Shown here piece after piece: positions 9,254 through 17,480 of a DNA stretch of 64,000 bases. The position numbers and the translations under genes are program-made. Every line of letters begins with the position of its first letter. Position 1 is the stretch's first letter. Source of the DNA: Streptomyces xanthophaeus (GTDB lineage: Bacteria; Actinomycetota; Actinomycetes; Streptomycetales; Streptomycetaceae); the NCBI RefSeq assembly GCF_000725805.1, contig NZ_JOFT01000018.1:62001-126000 (forward strand), written 5' to 3'. Below the pieces are notes generated by a model. It saw only the letters and a list, made by a program, of their open reading frames with translations. It had not been told where the DNA came from and made no database searches.

Positions 9254-9931
9254 TTGCGTATTCCTGCGCACGCGGTATGCACGGCAATTCGCGACGACAT
9301 CGTCTCCGGGGTCTTCGAGCCGGGCGGCAGACTGACCGAAGAGGTGCTGGCCCGGCGCTACGGCGTCTCGCGGGTCCCCGTGCGCGAAGCCCTGCGCACC
9401 CTGGAGTCCGAAGGGTTCGTCACCACCCGCCGCCACGCGGGCGCCTGCGTGGCCGAGCCGACCGGGCAGGAGGCGGCCGACCTCCTGGAGCTGCGGATGC
9501 TGCTGGAGCCCCTGGCGGCCGCCAGGGCCGCCCGGCGGCGCACCGAGGCCCACCTCAAGGTGCTGCGCGGGCTGGTCCGGCTGGGCCAGGAGCGGGCCAG
9601 GCGGGGCCAGGGGGAGGACCTGCGCTCCCTGGGCAGCTGGTTCCACGAGACGCTGGCACAGGCCTCGGGGAGCCCCGGGCTGATCGCCCTGCTCACCCAG
9701 ATGCGCCACAAGATCGCGTGGATGTACGTGGTGGGGGCCCCTGAGCGGCCCGCGGAGTCCTGGGCGGAGCACGGCGCGATCGTGGACGCGGTCGCGCGCG
9801 GGGACGCCGAGCGGGCCCGGTTGCTGACCGCACTGCACGCCGAACGGGCGGCGGGGGTGCACCGGCTGCGGCAGCGGCCGGCGGTGAGCACTTCGCAACC
9901 TGCCGTAAACATGTCGAGCGGCCGGCATTAA
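9254..9931 (+). CDS. GntR family (FCD type) transcriptional regulator
   Basis: A 225-residue regulator. Residues about 5-65 form the winged helix (GRLTEEVLARRYGVSRVPVREAL, then LESEGFV), and residues about 80-210 form the all-helical FCD effector domain (LRMLLEPLAAARAA, HETLAQASGSPGL, AIVDAVARGDAERA). FCD-type GntR proteins usually repress nearby metabolic genes and are relieved by organic acids. The ligand here is unknown. The start is a TTG at 9254, chosen because GGAGG lies 7 nt upstream and the winged-helix alignment begins at once. It faces ptsH convergently. Confidence 0.88.
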   Translation: MRIPAHAVCTAIRDDIVSGVFEPGGRLTEEVLARRYGVSRVPVREALRTLESEGFVTTRRHAGACVAEPTGQEAADLLELRMLLEPLAAARAARRRTEAHLKVLRGLVRLGQERARRGQGEDLRSLGSWFHETLAQASGSPGLIALLTQMRHKIAWMYVVGAPERPAESWAEHGAIVDAVARGDAERARLLTALHAERAAGVHRLRQRPAVSTSQPAVNMSSGRH

Positions 9932-10008
9932 CAGGAGCCGTATACAAAGGACCGGTATCGGATCCGTGAATTCGCCGCGCGCCGGCCTCCTGCTGAATCC
10001 CGCCGAAT

Positions 10009-10041
10009 CCGGCTGAATTCCGCTGTGCTGAATTCAGCCGG
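10009..10041 (+). terminator. Stem-loop after the GntR gene
   Basis: A perfect 12-bp inverted repeat (10009-10020 with 10030-10041; arm CCGGCTGAATTC) with a 9-nt loop lies in the convergent gap between the GntR regulator and ptsH. It has no T-tract and sits 78 bp after the gene, so its assignment as a terminator is tentative. Confidence 0.5.
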
Positions 10042-10085
10042 ATATCGGTGACGCGCGGCCGCATTCCGTCCGCGCCCGGAAAACG

Positions 10086-10127
10086 CCGAAGCCGTGACCC
10101 CCGGCGGACCGGGAACCACGGCTTCGG
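10086..10127 (-). terminator. Terminator of ptsH
   Basis: An 11-bp perfect stem (CCGAAGCCGTG at 10086-10096 with its complement at 10117-10127) lies 13 bp past the leftward ptsH stop. Confidence 0.65.
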
Positions 10128-10140
10128 TGAACCCGAAGGG

Positions 10141-10422
10141 TCAGACGGTCTCGGGGAGCTCGTCGAGACCTTCGGCGACCAGCTTGGCGAGGCGGTCCAG
10201 CGCGGCCTCCGCGCCCTCGGCCTCGGAGGCGAGGACGATCTCCTCGCCGCCCTGGGCGCCCAGGCCCAGGACCGCCAGCATGGAAGCGGCGTTGACGGGG
10301 TCGCCGCCCGTCTTCGCGATGGTCACCGGGACGCCGGAAGCGGTCGTCGCGCGGACGAAGATCGAGGCGGGACGAGCGTGCAGGCCCTCGGCCCAGCCGA
10401 CGTTGACGCGGCGCTCTGCCAT
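10141..10422 (-). CDS. ptsH: HPr phosphocarrier protein of the sugar phosphotransferase system
   Basis: HPr accepts phosphate from enzyme I and passes it to sugar-specific EIIA domains in the cytoplasm. This 93-residue protein is of typical length and has the active-site GLHARPAS with His15, and NAASMLAV with Ser47 in the place of the regulatory serine of low-GC Gram-positives. No enzyme I or sugar-specific component is adjacent, as is usual for streptomycetes, where crr/ptsI lie elsewhere. The gene is monocistronic, with a terminator just downstream and a 184-bp divergent gap to the acetyltransferase gene. Confidence 0.95.
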   Translation of the reverse strand: MAERRVNVGWAEGLHARPASIFVRATTASGVPVTIAKTGGDPVNAASMLAVLGLGAQGGEEIVLASEAEGAEAALDRLAKLVAEGLDELPETV

Positions 10423-10606
10423 GGTGATGCCCTTCAGGTTCTTACGGTTGTCTAGACCAGTCTCTCACGACGCCCTGAATGCTCCGACCGACCTTCGGCC
10501 CGGATCTTCCGCCGTTCGACCTTCCCCAGCTTGCACTGATTTGCCCCGGCTCGCCCTCTGCGCCGCGCCAGGGTCACGCGGCGCGGGGACCGCCTAAGGT
10601 GGCCCC

Positions 10607-13450
10607 ATGACCACCGAGTCGGACCCCTCGTACCCGGCCCACTGGGAAGCGGACGTCGTCCTGCGCGACGGCGGCACCGCCCGGATCAGGCCCATCACCA
10701 CCGCGGACGCCGGCCGCCTGGTCAGCTTCTACGAGCAGGTCTCCGACGAGTCGAAGTACTACCGGTTCTTCGCTCCCTACCCGCGCCTGTCCGACCGCGA
10801 CGTGCACCGCTTCACCCACCACGACTTCGTGGACCGGGTCGGCCTCGCCGCGACCATCGGCGGAGAGTTCATCGGCACCGTCCGCTACGACCGGATCGAC
10901 GCCGACGGGCGGCCCGCCTCCGGGCCCTCCGACGAGGCCGAGGTCGCCTTCCTCGTCCAGGACGCACACCAGGGCCGCGGGGTGGCCTCCGCCCTCCTGG
11001 AGCACATCGGCGCGGTGGCCCGGGAGCGCGGGATCCGCCGGTTCGCCGCGGAGGTGCTGCCCGCCAACACCAAGATGATCAAGGTGTTCACGGACGCGGG
11101 CTACCAGCAGAAGCGCAGCTTCGAGGACGGCTCCGTCCACCTCACCCTCGATCTCGAACCCACCGCCGAGTCCCTCGCCGTCCAGCGCGCCCGCGAGCAG
11201 CGGGCCGAGGCCCGCTCGGTGCAGCGGCTGCTCGCCCCCGGCTCCGTGGCGGTGATCGGCGTCAGCCGCTCCGGCGCGGGCCTGGGCGCCGCGACCCTGC
11301 GCAACCTGCGCGACGGCGGCTTCCACGGCCACCTGTACGCCGTCAACGAGGCGGTCGGGGCCGACCTGCTGGACGGCGTACGGGCCTACCGCGGGATCGC
11401 GGACATCGGCTCCCCCGTCGACCTCGCGGTTCTCGCCGTCCCGGCGGAGCGGGTCCCCGAGGCGGTCGCCGCCTGCGGTGAACACGGGGTGCAGGGGCTC
11501 GTGGTGCTCTCCGCCGGATACGGGGAGTCCGGCCCGGCCGGGCTCGCCCGCCAGCGCGAACTCGTGCGCCAGGTCCGCTCGTACGGCATGCGCCTGATCG
11601 GCCCGAACGCCTACGGGGTGATCAACACCGCCCCGGAGGTCGAACTCAACGCCTCCCTCACCCCCGCGCCGATGCCGCTGCGCGGCCGGATCGGCCTCTT
11701 CACCCAGTCCGGGGCGATCGGCATCGCCCTGCTCTCCGCACTGCTGCGCCGCGGCGAGGGCCTGTCCTCCTTCGTCTCGGCGGGCAACCGGGCCGACGTC
11801 TCCGGGAACGACATCCTCCAGTACTGGTACGAGGACGAGGCCACCGACGTCGCGCTGCTCTACCTGGAAACCCTCGGCAACCCGCGGAAGTTCAGCCGCC
11901 TCGCCCGCCGGACGGCGGCCGTCAAGCCGGTGGTCGTCGCCAAGGGGGGCCGCCACACCCCGGCCGGACACGTGGTCCCCGGGACCCGGCTGCCCGAGGC
12001 CACCGTCTCGGCCCTGCTGCGGCAGGCGGGCGTGATCCGCGTCGACACGGTCACGGAACTGGTGGACGTCGGCCTGCTGCTCGCCTCGCAGCCGCTGCCC
12101 GCGGGCCCCCGGATCGCCATCCTCGGCAATTCCGAGTCCCTCGGCGTCCTCACCTACGACGCCTGCCTGACCCAGGGGCTGCGGCCGCTGCCCCCGCTGG
12201 ACCTGACGACGGCGGCCTCCCCGGCCGACTTCCGCGACGCGCTCGCCCGTGCCCTGGCCTCCGAGGACTGCGACGCGGTCGTCGTCACGGCGATCCCGTG
12301 GGTCAGCGAGCACGAGCTGGCCGACGAGCTGGCCGAGGCCCTGCGCGAAGCGGTGGCCGCGCACCCCGGCAAGCCGGTGGCGGTGGTCCACGTGGAGCTG
12401 GGCGCCCTGGCCGACGCCCTCTCGGCCGCGACCTCCTCGGCCCCGGCCGCCGCGGACCCGCCCGCACCCGCGCCCTCCCCGGCCGCGCTGCCGGCCCCGC
12501 CCGCCCCCGGCCGCCCGGTCCCGGAGGCCGTAGCTCCCCGCGCCGCCCGGGCGGTGTCGGAGCCCGCCCCCTCCGAGGGGTTCCGGATCCCCGCCTACCC
12601 CGCGGCCGAGCGCGCCGTGAAGGCCGTCGCGGAGGGCGTGCGGTACGGGCAGTGGCGGCGGGCCAACGCCGAAGCGGGCCTGGTCCCCGAGTACGAGGAC
12701 ATCGACGAGGCCGGAGCGGGCGCCCAGCTGGCCCGGCTGCTGGCCGACGTCGACGGGGAGTCCGTACTGACCCTCGGCGACTTCGACGCCCACACCCTGC
12801 TCGGCCGGTACGGGATCCACGTCCTGCCCACCCTGCCCGCCCTCTCGCCCGACGCGGCCGCCCGGGCCGCCCGCGCGCTGGGCTACCCCGTCGCGCTCAA
12901 GACCACCGCCCCGCACCTGCGCCACCGCGCCGACCTGGGCGGCGTACGCCTCGACCTCACGAACGAGGCCGAGCTGCGGCGCTCGTACGAGGAGCTCACC
13001 GAGGCGCTGGGCAAGCCCGCCGAGCTCCAGCCCGTGGTACAGGCGATGGTGCCCCGCGGCGTGGACACCGTGGTCCGGTCCGTGATCGACCCGGCCGCGG
13101 GCGCCGTCCTCTCCTTCGGGCTCGCCGGGGTCGCCTCCGAGCTGCTGGGCGACACCGCCCACCGGCTCGTCCCGGCCACCGACCGGGACGCCGCCGGACT
13201 GATCCGGTCCATCCGGACCGCGCCCCTCCTCTTCGGCTGGCGCGGCAGCGACCCCGTCGACACCCCCGCCCTGGAGGAACTCCTGCTGCGCCTGTCGCGC
13301 CTCGTCGACGACCACCCCGAGGTGATCGGGGTCTCCCTGGAGCCGGTCGTCGTCGCCGCGGAGGGCCTTTCCGTCCTCAGCGCCACGGTCCGGGTGGCCC
13401 ACCCGCCGGCCCGCAGCGACCTCGGCCCGCGCACCCTCCCCAGCTACTGA
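10607..13450 (+). CDS. GNAT / ADP-forming acyl-CoA synthetase-like protein acetyltransferase
   Basis: A 947-residue multidomain protein. Residues about 20-175 are a GNAT acetyltransferase, with the acetyl-CoA loop in HQGRGVASALLEHI. Residues about 205-500 are the CoA-binding and ligase regions (APGSVAVIGVSR, GLVVLSAGYGESGP, LIGPNAYGVINT, FTQSGAIG). After a Pro/Ala-rich linker (about 615-665), residues about 720-940 form an ATP-grasp-like lobe (YPVALKTTAPHLRHRADLGG). This is the architecture of Pat/PatZ-type lysine acetyltransferases, which modify and inactivate acyl-CoA synthetases. Here the GNAT domain is N-terminal, as in actinomycete versions. Whether the ligase part is catalytic cannot be judged by eye. 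Confidence 0.88.
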   Translation: MTTESDPSYPAHWEADVVLRDGGTARIRPITTADAGRLVSFYEQVSDESKYYRFFAPYPRLSDRDVHRFTHHDFVDRVGLAATIGGEFIGTVRYDRIDADGRPASGPSDEAEVAFLVQDAHQGRGVASALLEHIGAVARERGIRRFAAEVLPANTKMIKVFTDAGYQQKRSFEDGSVHLTLDLEPTAESLAVQRAREQRAEARSVQRLLAPGSVAVIGVSRSGAGLGAATLRNLRDGGFHGHLYAVNEAVGADLLDGVRAYRGIADIGSPVDLAVLAVPAERVPEAVAACGEHGVQGLVVLSAGYGESGPAGLARQRELVRQVRSYGMRLIGPNAYGVINTAPEVELNASLTPAPMPLRGRIGLFTQSGAIGIALLSALLRRGEGLSSFVSAGNRADVSGNDILQYWYEDEATDVALLYLETLGNPRKFSRLARRTAAVKPVVVAKGGRHTPAGHVVPGTRLPEATVSALLRQAGVIRVDTVTELVDVGLLLASQPLPAGPRIAILGNSESLGVLTYDACLTQGLRPLPPLDLTTAASPADFRDALARALASEDCDAVVVTAIPWVSEHELADELAEALREAVAAHPGKPVAVVHVELGALADALSAATSSAPAAADPPAPAPSPAALPAPPAPGRPVPEAVAPRAARAVSEPAPSEGFRIPAYPAAERAVKAVAEGVRYGQWRRANAEAGLVPEYEDIDEAGAGAQLARLLADVDGESVLTLGDFDAHTLLGRYGIHVLPTLPALSPDAAARAARALGYPVALKTTAPHLRHRADLGGVRLDLTNEAELRRSYEELTEALGKPAELQPVVQAMVPRGVDTVVRSVIDPAAGAVLSFGLAGVASELLGDTAHRLVPATDRDAAGLIRSIRTAPLLFGWRGSDPVDTPALEELLLRLSRLVDDHPEVIGVSLEPVVVAAEGLSVLSATVRVAHPPARSDLGPRTLPSY

Positions 13451-13521
13451 GCGCACACCCGTGCGGACCGGGTGCGCACGCAGCGGCCGGGGTGCCCCGT
13501 ACGGGCCTTAGGATGGACCTC

Positions 13522-14121
13522 ATGGCGAAATCCGGTACGACGACCCAGGGGCTGCGCACGGCGATCGAGCGCAGCGGCTACTACCCGGCCCTCGTGGCCG
13601 AGGCCGTGGAGGCCGCGGTGGGCGGCGAGCCGATCTCGTCTTACCTGGTCCACCAGGAGACGACCTTCGACTCCAATGAGGTGCGCCGCCACGTCACCGT
13701 GCTCGTCCTGACCGGCAACCGGTTCATCGTCTCGCACACCGACGAGCAGGCCGCCGACGCGGGCTCGCCGTCCCCGTACGCGACGACCTCCACCGAGTCG
13801 GTCAAGCTCTCCAGCATCTCCTCGGTGGTGCTGAGCCGCGTCGTCGCCAACCCCGAGTCCTACACCCCCGGCACCCTGCCCCGCGAGGTCGTCCTGACCA
13901 TCGGCTGGGGCGCGGTCTCGCGGATCGACCTGGAGCCGGCCGCCTGCGGCGACCCGAACTGCGACTCCGACCACGGCTACACCGGCAACTCCACCGCCGA
14001 CGACCTGAGCCTGCGGGTCAGCGAGGCCGGCGACGGCCCCGAGGCGGTCCGCCAGACCCTGGTCTTCGCGCAGGCGCTCAGCGAGGCCACCGCGGCCACG
14101 TCCGCCCCCGCCGCCCGCTGA
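13522..14121 (+). CDS. Conserved actinobacterial protein (DUF5998-like)
   Basis: A 199-residue soluble protein with no signal peptide or membrane segment. It starts MAKSGTTTQGLRTAIERSGYYP and contains a conserved Cys pair in ACGDPNCDSDHGY near residue 150. I recognise it as a widespread streptomycete protein of unknown function found next to the following phosphodiesterase. The ATG at 13522 is preferred over the in-frame ATG at 13513 because AGGATGG lies 5-6 nt upstream. Its stop overlaps the next start by 1 nt, so the two are co-translated. Confidence 0.75.
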   Translation: MAKSGTTTQGLRTAIERSGYYPALVAEAVEAAVGGEPISSYLVHQETTFDSNEVRRHVTVLVLTGNRFIVSHTDEQAADAGSPSPYATTSTESVKLSSISSVVLSRVVANPESYTPGTLPREVVLTIGWGAVSRIDLEPAACGDPNCDSDHGYTGNSTADDLSLRVSEAGDGPEAVRQTLVFAQALSEATAATSAPAAR

Positions 14122-15326
14122 TGGCGTCCTCCGCGGCGCAGTACTGGCCGGACGAACCGGAGCCGCTGGACCTCGCGTCCGCGCCCGTCCCCGCGTACGG
14201 GACCGGCTCGCTCGCCGACCTGCTGCCGACCCTCGTGGCGGGCCAGGGCGTCCCCGGATTCACCGCCGCCATCCCGGAGCTGACCCCGGCCGACCGCAAC
14301 TGCGTCTTCCTGGTCGACGGCATGGGCTGGGAGCAGATCAAGGCCCACCCGGACGAGGCCCCGTACCTGACCTCCCTGCTCGCCGGTTCGCGCGGCGGTA
14401 CCGGCCGCCCGATCACCGCCGGGTTCCCGGCGACCACCGCCACCTCGCTGGCCTCCGTCGGCACGGGCCTGCCGCCCGCCCGGCACGGCCTGCCCGGTTA
14501 TGCCGTGCGCAACCCGGCCACCGGCGAGCTGATGAACCAGCTCCGCTGGCACCCGTGGACCCCGCCCAAGCCGTGGCAGCCGTACCCGACCGTCTTCCAG
14601 CTGGCCGACAAGGCGGGGGTGGCGACGGCCCAGGTGTCCTCGCCCGCCTTCCAGACCACGCCCCTCACCAAGGTCGCGCTGAGCGGCGGCACCTTCCTCG
14701 GCCGGATGACCGGCGAGGAGCGGATGGACCTCGCCGCCGAGCGGCTCGCGGCCGGCGACCGCTCGCTGGTCTACACGTACTACAGCGAACTCGACGGTGC
14801 CGGCCACCGGCACGGCGTGAACTCCGACGCCTGGCGCGGCCAGCTGATGTACGTGGACCGGCTGGTGCAGCGGCTCGCCGAACAGCTGCCGCCGCGCACC
14901 GCGCTGTACGTGACCGCGGACCACGGCATGGTCGACGTCCCCTTCGACGAGGACTCCCGCATCGACTACGACGAGGACTGGGAACTGGGCGCGGGCGTGG
15001 CCCTGCTCGGCGGCGAGGGCCGGGCCCGGCACGTGTACGCCGTCCCGGGTGCCGCGGCCGACGTCCTGACCGTGTGGCGCGAGGTGCTCGGCGACCGCTT
15101 CTGGATCGCGAGCCGCGAAGAGGCCCTGGAACTGGGCTGGTTCGGCGCCCCGGGGGAGTGCGACGAGCGCGTCCTCGGCCGGATCGGCGACGTGGTGGCA
15201 GCCGCACAGGCGGACGTGGCGATCACCGCCTCGCGCAACGAGCCCAACGAGTCCGCCCTCGTCGGCATGCACGGCTCCATGACCCCGGCCGAGCAGCTCG
15301 TCCCGCTGCTCGAAGTCCGTTCCTGA
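14121..15326 (+). CDS. Alkaline phosphatase superfamily phosphodiesterase / nucleotide pyrophosphatase
   Basis: A 401-residue hydrolase of the type-I phosphodiesterase/nucleotide pyrophosphatase group. It shows the two-metal site of the alkaline phosphatase superfamily in order: Asp in LVDGMGW, the nucleophile Thr in FPATTATS, Asp and His in SELDGAGHRHG, Asp-His in TADHGM, and a final His in GMHGS. No signal peptide is visible, so it probably acts in the cytoplasm. The substrate, a nucleotide or phospholipid head group, is not readable from sequence. It overlaps the upstream gene by 1 nt and is followed by the thymidine kinase gene 49 nt later. Confidence 0.85.
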   Translation: MASSAAQYWPDEPEPLDLASAPVPAYGTGSLADLLPTLVAGQGVPGFTAAIPELTPADRNCVFLVDGMGWEQIKAHPDEAPYLTSLLAGSRGGTGRPITAGFPATTATSLASVGTGLPPARHGLPGYAVRNPATGELMNQLRWHPWTPPKPWQPYPTVFQLADKAGVATAQVSSPAFQTTPLTKVALSGGTFLGRMTGEERMDLAAERLAAGDRSLVYTYYSELDGAGHRHGVNSDAWRGQLMYVDRLVQRLAEQLPPRTALYVTADHGMVDVPFDEDSRIDYDEDWELGAGVALLGGEGRARHVYAVPGAAADVLTVWREVLGDRFWIASREEALELGWFGAPGECDERVLGRIGDVVAAAQADVAITASRNEPNESALVGMHGSMTPAEQLVPLLEVRS

Positions 15327-15375
15327 CCCCCCTCCCCACCTGTTCGTCCACGACCCGAAAGGTCCCCGACTTCCC

Positions 15376-16026
15376 ATGCCCGAGCTGGTGTTCTTCTCCG
15401 GAACGATGGACTGCGGAAAGAGCACTCTGGCGCTCCAGATCGCCCACAACCGCGATGCGCGGGGACTGCAGGGCGTGATCTTCACCCGCGACGACCGTGC
15501 GGGCGAGGGCAAGCTCTCCTCCCGGCTCGGTCTGGTGACGGAGGCGATCGAGGCGCCGGAGGGCATGGACCTGTACGCGTACCTGGTCGCGCAGCTCTCC
15601 AAGGGGGGCAAGGCGGACTACGTGATCGTGGACGAGGCGCAGTTCCTCGCGCCGGAGCAGATCGACCAGCTGGCCCGGATCGTCGACGACCTCGACATGG
15701 ACGTCTTCGCCTTCGGGATCACCACCGACTTCCGCACGAAGCTGTTCCCGGGCTCGCAGCGCCTGATCGAGCTGGCGGACCGCCTGGAGCAGCTCCAGGT
15801 CGAGGCCCTGTGCTGGTGCGGGGCCCGCGCCACGCACAACGCCCGTACGGTGGGCGGGGAGATGGTCGTCGAGGGCGCCCAGGTCGTGGTCGGTGACGTG
15901 AACCGCCCGGCGGGGGAGATCGGCTACGAGGTCCTGTGCCGCCGCCACCACCGCCGCCGCATGACTTCGGCAGCGGCCCACGCGGGCGCCCTCTCCCCGG
16001 ACGTCCTCCCGGTCAACCACGCCTGA
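15376..16026 (+). CDS. tdk: Thymidine kinase
   Basis: Phosphorylates thymidine with ATP in the pyrimidine salvage pathway. The 216-residue protein has the P-loop GTMDCGKST (residues 9-17), the Walker-B-like VDEAQFL, and a zinc ribbon in the C-terminal half (CWCGARATHNAR, then CRRHH) typical of type II thymidine kinases. Its length matches the family. The ATG at 15376 is preceded by GAAAGG. It is the last core gene before the orphan response regulator and the antibiotic cluster. Confidence 0.85.
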   Translation: MPELVFFSGTMDCGKSTLALQIAHNRDARGLQGVIFTRDDRAGEGKLSSRLGLVTEAIEAPEGMDLYAYLVAQLSKGGKADYVIVDEAQFLAPEQIDQLARIVDDLDMDVFAFGITTDFRTKLFPGSQRLIELADRLEQLQVEALCWCGARATHNARTVGGEMVVEGAQVVVGDVNRPAGEIGYEVLCRRHHRRRMTSAAAHAGALSPDVLPVNHA

Positions 16027-16074
16027 CGTCCGCGCCGACCGGGCCGGGGCGAGCCCTCTGCCCGGCACGACCTC

Positions 16075-16725
16075 TCAGCGGCGGGCGTCGCCCGTCAGGA
16101 GGCCGGCCCGTTCGGCGCAGAGCGCGGCCTGGACGCGGCCGGTCACTTCGAGCTTGGTCAGGATGGCGCTGACATGGTCCTTGACGGTGCCGTGCCCCAG
16201 GTGGAGGCGGCGGGAGATGTCGGCGTTGGAGAGCCCGGCCGCGATCAGGACGAGGACGGTCTCTTCCCGGGGCGTGAGGCGTGCGGTGCGTGAGGCGCCC
16301 CGTCGTTGCCCCGCCCGGTCGAGGAAGCCGGCCACGACCGTGCGGCTGACGTCGGCGGACATCATGGTCCAGCCGTGGGCCAGGAACCGCACCAGCGGGG
16401 CGAAGCGCAGCGGATCGGTGTCCTTCAGCACGTAGCCGGAAGCGCCGGAGGCGAGCGCGAGAGCCGCGTATTCCTCGTCCGCGTACCGGGACAGGACGCA
16501 CACGGCGGGAGGGGCCGGCATGCGGGCCAGCCCCGCCCCGATGGCGGGCGCGTCGGAGGTGCAGCAGTCCAGGAGCACGACCTGCGGTTCCTGCTCACCT
16601 ATGGTGACCACGGCCTCGGCGACGGCGACGGCGCCGGTGGTCCTGATGTCCTCGGTCGCGTCGAGGACCTGTCGCAGGCCTGCTCTGATCAGCGGTTCGT
16701 CATCGACGACCACTACTTCGATCAT
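16075..16725 (-). CDS. Orphan NarL/FixJ family response regulator
   Basis: A 216-residue two-domain regulator. The receiver domain (1-120) keeps the acidic pair VDDEPLIR, the phosphoacceptor Asp in VVLLDCC, a Ser in VLSRY where Thr is usual, and Lys in YVLKDTDP. The C-terminal LuxR-type helix-turn-helix reads LTPREETVLVLIAAGLSNADI followed by GTVKDHV. No histidine kinase gene is adjacent, so the partner is elsewhere. I prefer the ATG at 16725, which has GGAGG about 5 nt upstream, over the ATG at 16737. It lies next to two small envelope genes and the left edge of the antibiotic cluster. A role in the cluster is possible but unsupported. Confidence 0.85.
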   Translation of the reverse strand: MIEVVVVDDEPLIRAGLRQVLDATEDIRTTGAVAVAEAVVTIGEQEPQVVLLDCCTSDAPAIGAGLARMPAPPAVCVLSRYADEEYAALALASGASGYVLKDTDPLRFAPLVRFLAHGWTMMSADVSRTVVAGFLDRAGQRRGASRTARLTPREETVLVLIAAGLSNADISRRLHLGHGTVKDHVSAILTKLEVTGRVQAALCAERAGLLTGDARR

Positions 16726-16826
16726 GACGCCTCCCACTAGAAGGCCCCCGAGTCCCCTTACCCACTGTGACGGGCGGGAAACGAGGTCGGCCGCCGGGCG
16801 GCGCCTTCGGCCCGGCGGCCGGAGCC

Positions 16827-17003
16827 TCAGCTCCCTCCTGCTTCGGCCTCCTTGCGGGCGTCGACCTTGCCGAGGACGTACGTCATCGCGCCCGCGACGA
16901 CGGCGGTGGCGACGAGCTCACCCCAGTACGGGTCGATCAGGAACCGGTTGACGAGCACCAGGACGGTGAACGCCACGGCGATGGTGATGATTCGGGGCAG
17001 CAT
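16827..17003 (-). CDS. Small two-helix membrane protein
   Basis: A 58-residue gene supported by AAAGGAG at the right distance before the ATG at 17003 and by strong third-position GC. The predicted protein begins MLPRIITIAVAF and has two hydrophobic segments (about residues 5-22 and 30-45) followed by a charged tail with KVDARKEAEA. It lies 13 nt downstream of the small secreted protein gene, so the two are probably one operon. I recognise no family. It may be a small envelope or phage-holin-like protein. Confidence 0.65.
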   Translation of the reverse strand: MLPRIITIAVAFTVLVLVNRFLIDPYWGELVATAVVAGAMTYVLGKVDARKEAEAGGS

Positions 17004-17016
17004 GTCCGGGCTCCTT

Positions 17017-17340
17017 TCAGCCGAGGAGGGCTGTGATGCAGCCGGTGGCTCCGGCCGCGACCGTGTTGACGGCTATCTCCCGGGCCACCTTCTTGTTGAC
17101 CCGTCCGACGATCAATGCTGCCGCACTGCCGACGCCCGCCCTGATCAGGCAGTCCTTCGCCGCCTTCGTCATCGGCCGGCCCTCCAGGGCCTTGCAGTAC
17201 TTCTGCTTGTCCGCCTCGTGCTTGTCGAAGTAGCACTTGGAGATGTTGTGCTCCTGGCGCGGGTCGACGGCGTGCGCGGGGACGGCCCCCAACGCGATCG
17301 TGGCCAGCACCATCGCGGAAACGATTCTGGTCTTCTTCAC
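17017..17340 (-). CDS. Small secreted Cys-containing protein
   Basis: A 107-residue exported protein. It has a basic N-terminus (MKKTRIV), a hydrophobic core and AHA as a signal-peptidase site near residue 24. The mature part carries four cysteines, which could form disulphides outside the cell, a basic region (KHEADKQKYCKALEGRP) and a Gly/Ala-rich hydrophobic C-terminus that may insert in a membrane. The GTG start at 17340 follows GAGGG. No family was recognised. It pairs with the small membrane protein gene downstream. Confidence 0.65.
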   Translation of the reverse strand: MKKTRIVSAMVLATIALGAVPAHAVDPRQEHNISKCYFDKHEADKQKYCKALEGRPMTKAAKDCLIRAGVGSAAALIVGRVNKKVAREIAVNTVAAGATGCITALLG

Positions 17341-17444
17341 TGCATCCCTCGTGTCGCTCCCGGGCTCGGGCCTGAGTGTCCGCCCCGGTCGGCACGATCA
17401 TGGGCGAGGCGGCAGGAGAGGGGTATCCGCCGACCGGCCGCACA

Positions 17445-17466
17445 GGCCCCGCCGGGTGGCGGGGCC
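17445..17466 (-). terminator. Terminator at the left end of the antibiotic cluster
   Basis: A perfect 9-bp GC-rich stem (GGCCCCGCC with GGCGGGGCC, loop GGGT) begins 15 bp past the stop of the leftward ABC transporter gene. It probably ends the leftward cluster operon. Confidence 0.7.
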
Positions 17467-17480
17467 GTCCCGGCCGGTGG

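Noticed and set aside
10574..13456. A 960-codon open frame opposite the acetyltransferase gene
   Set aside because: It mirrors the coding frame of the large GNAT/acyl-CoA-synthetase protein, has a Gly/Val/Arg/Gln-rich composition with no recognisable domain, and lacks the third-position GC pattern.
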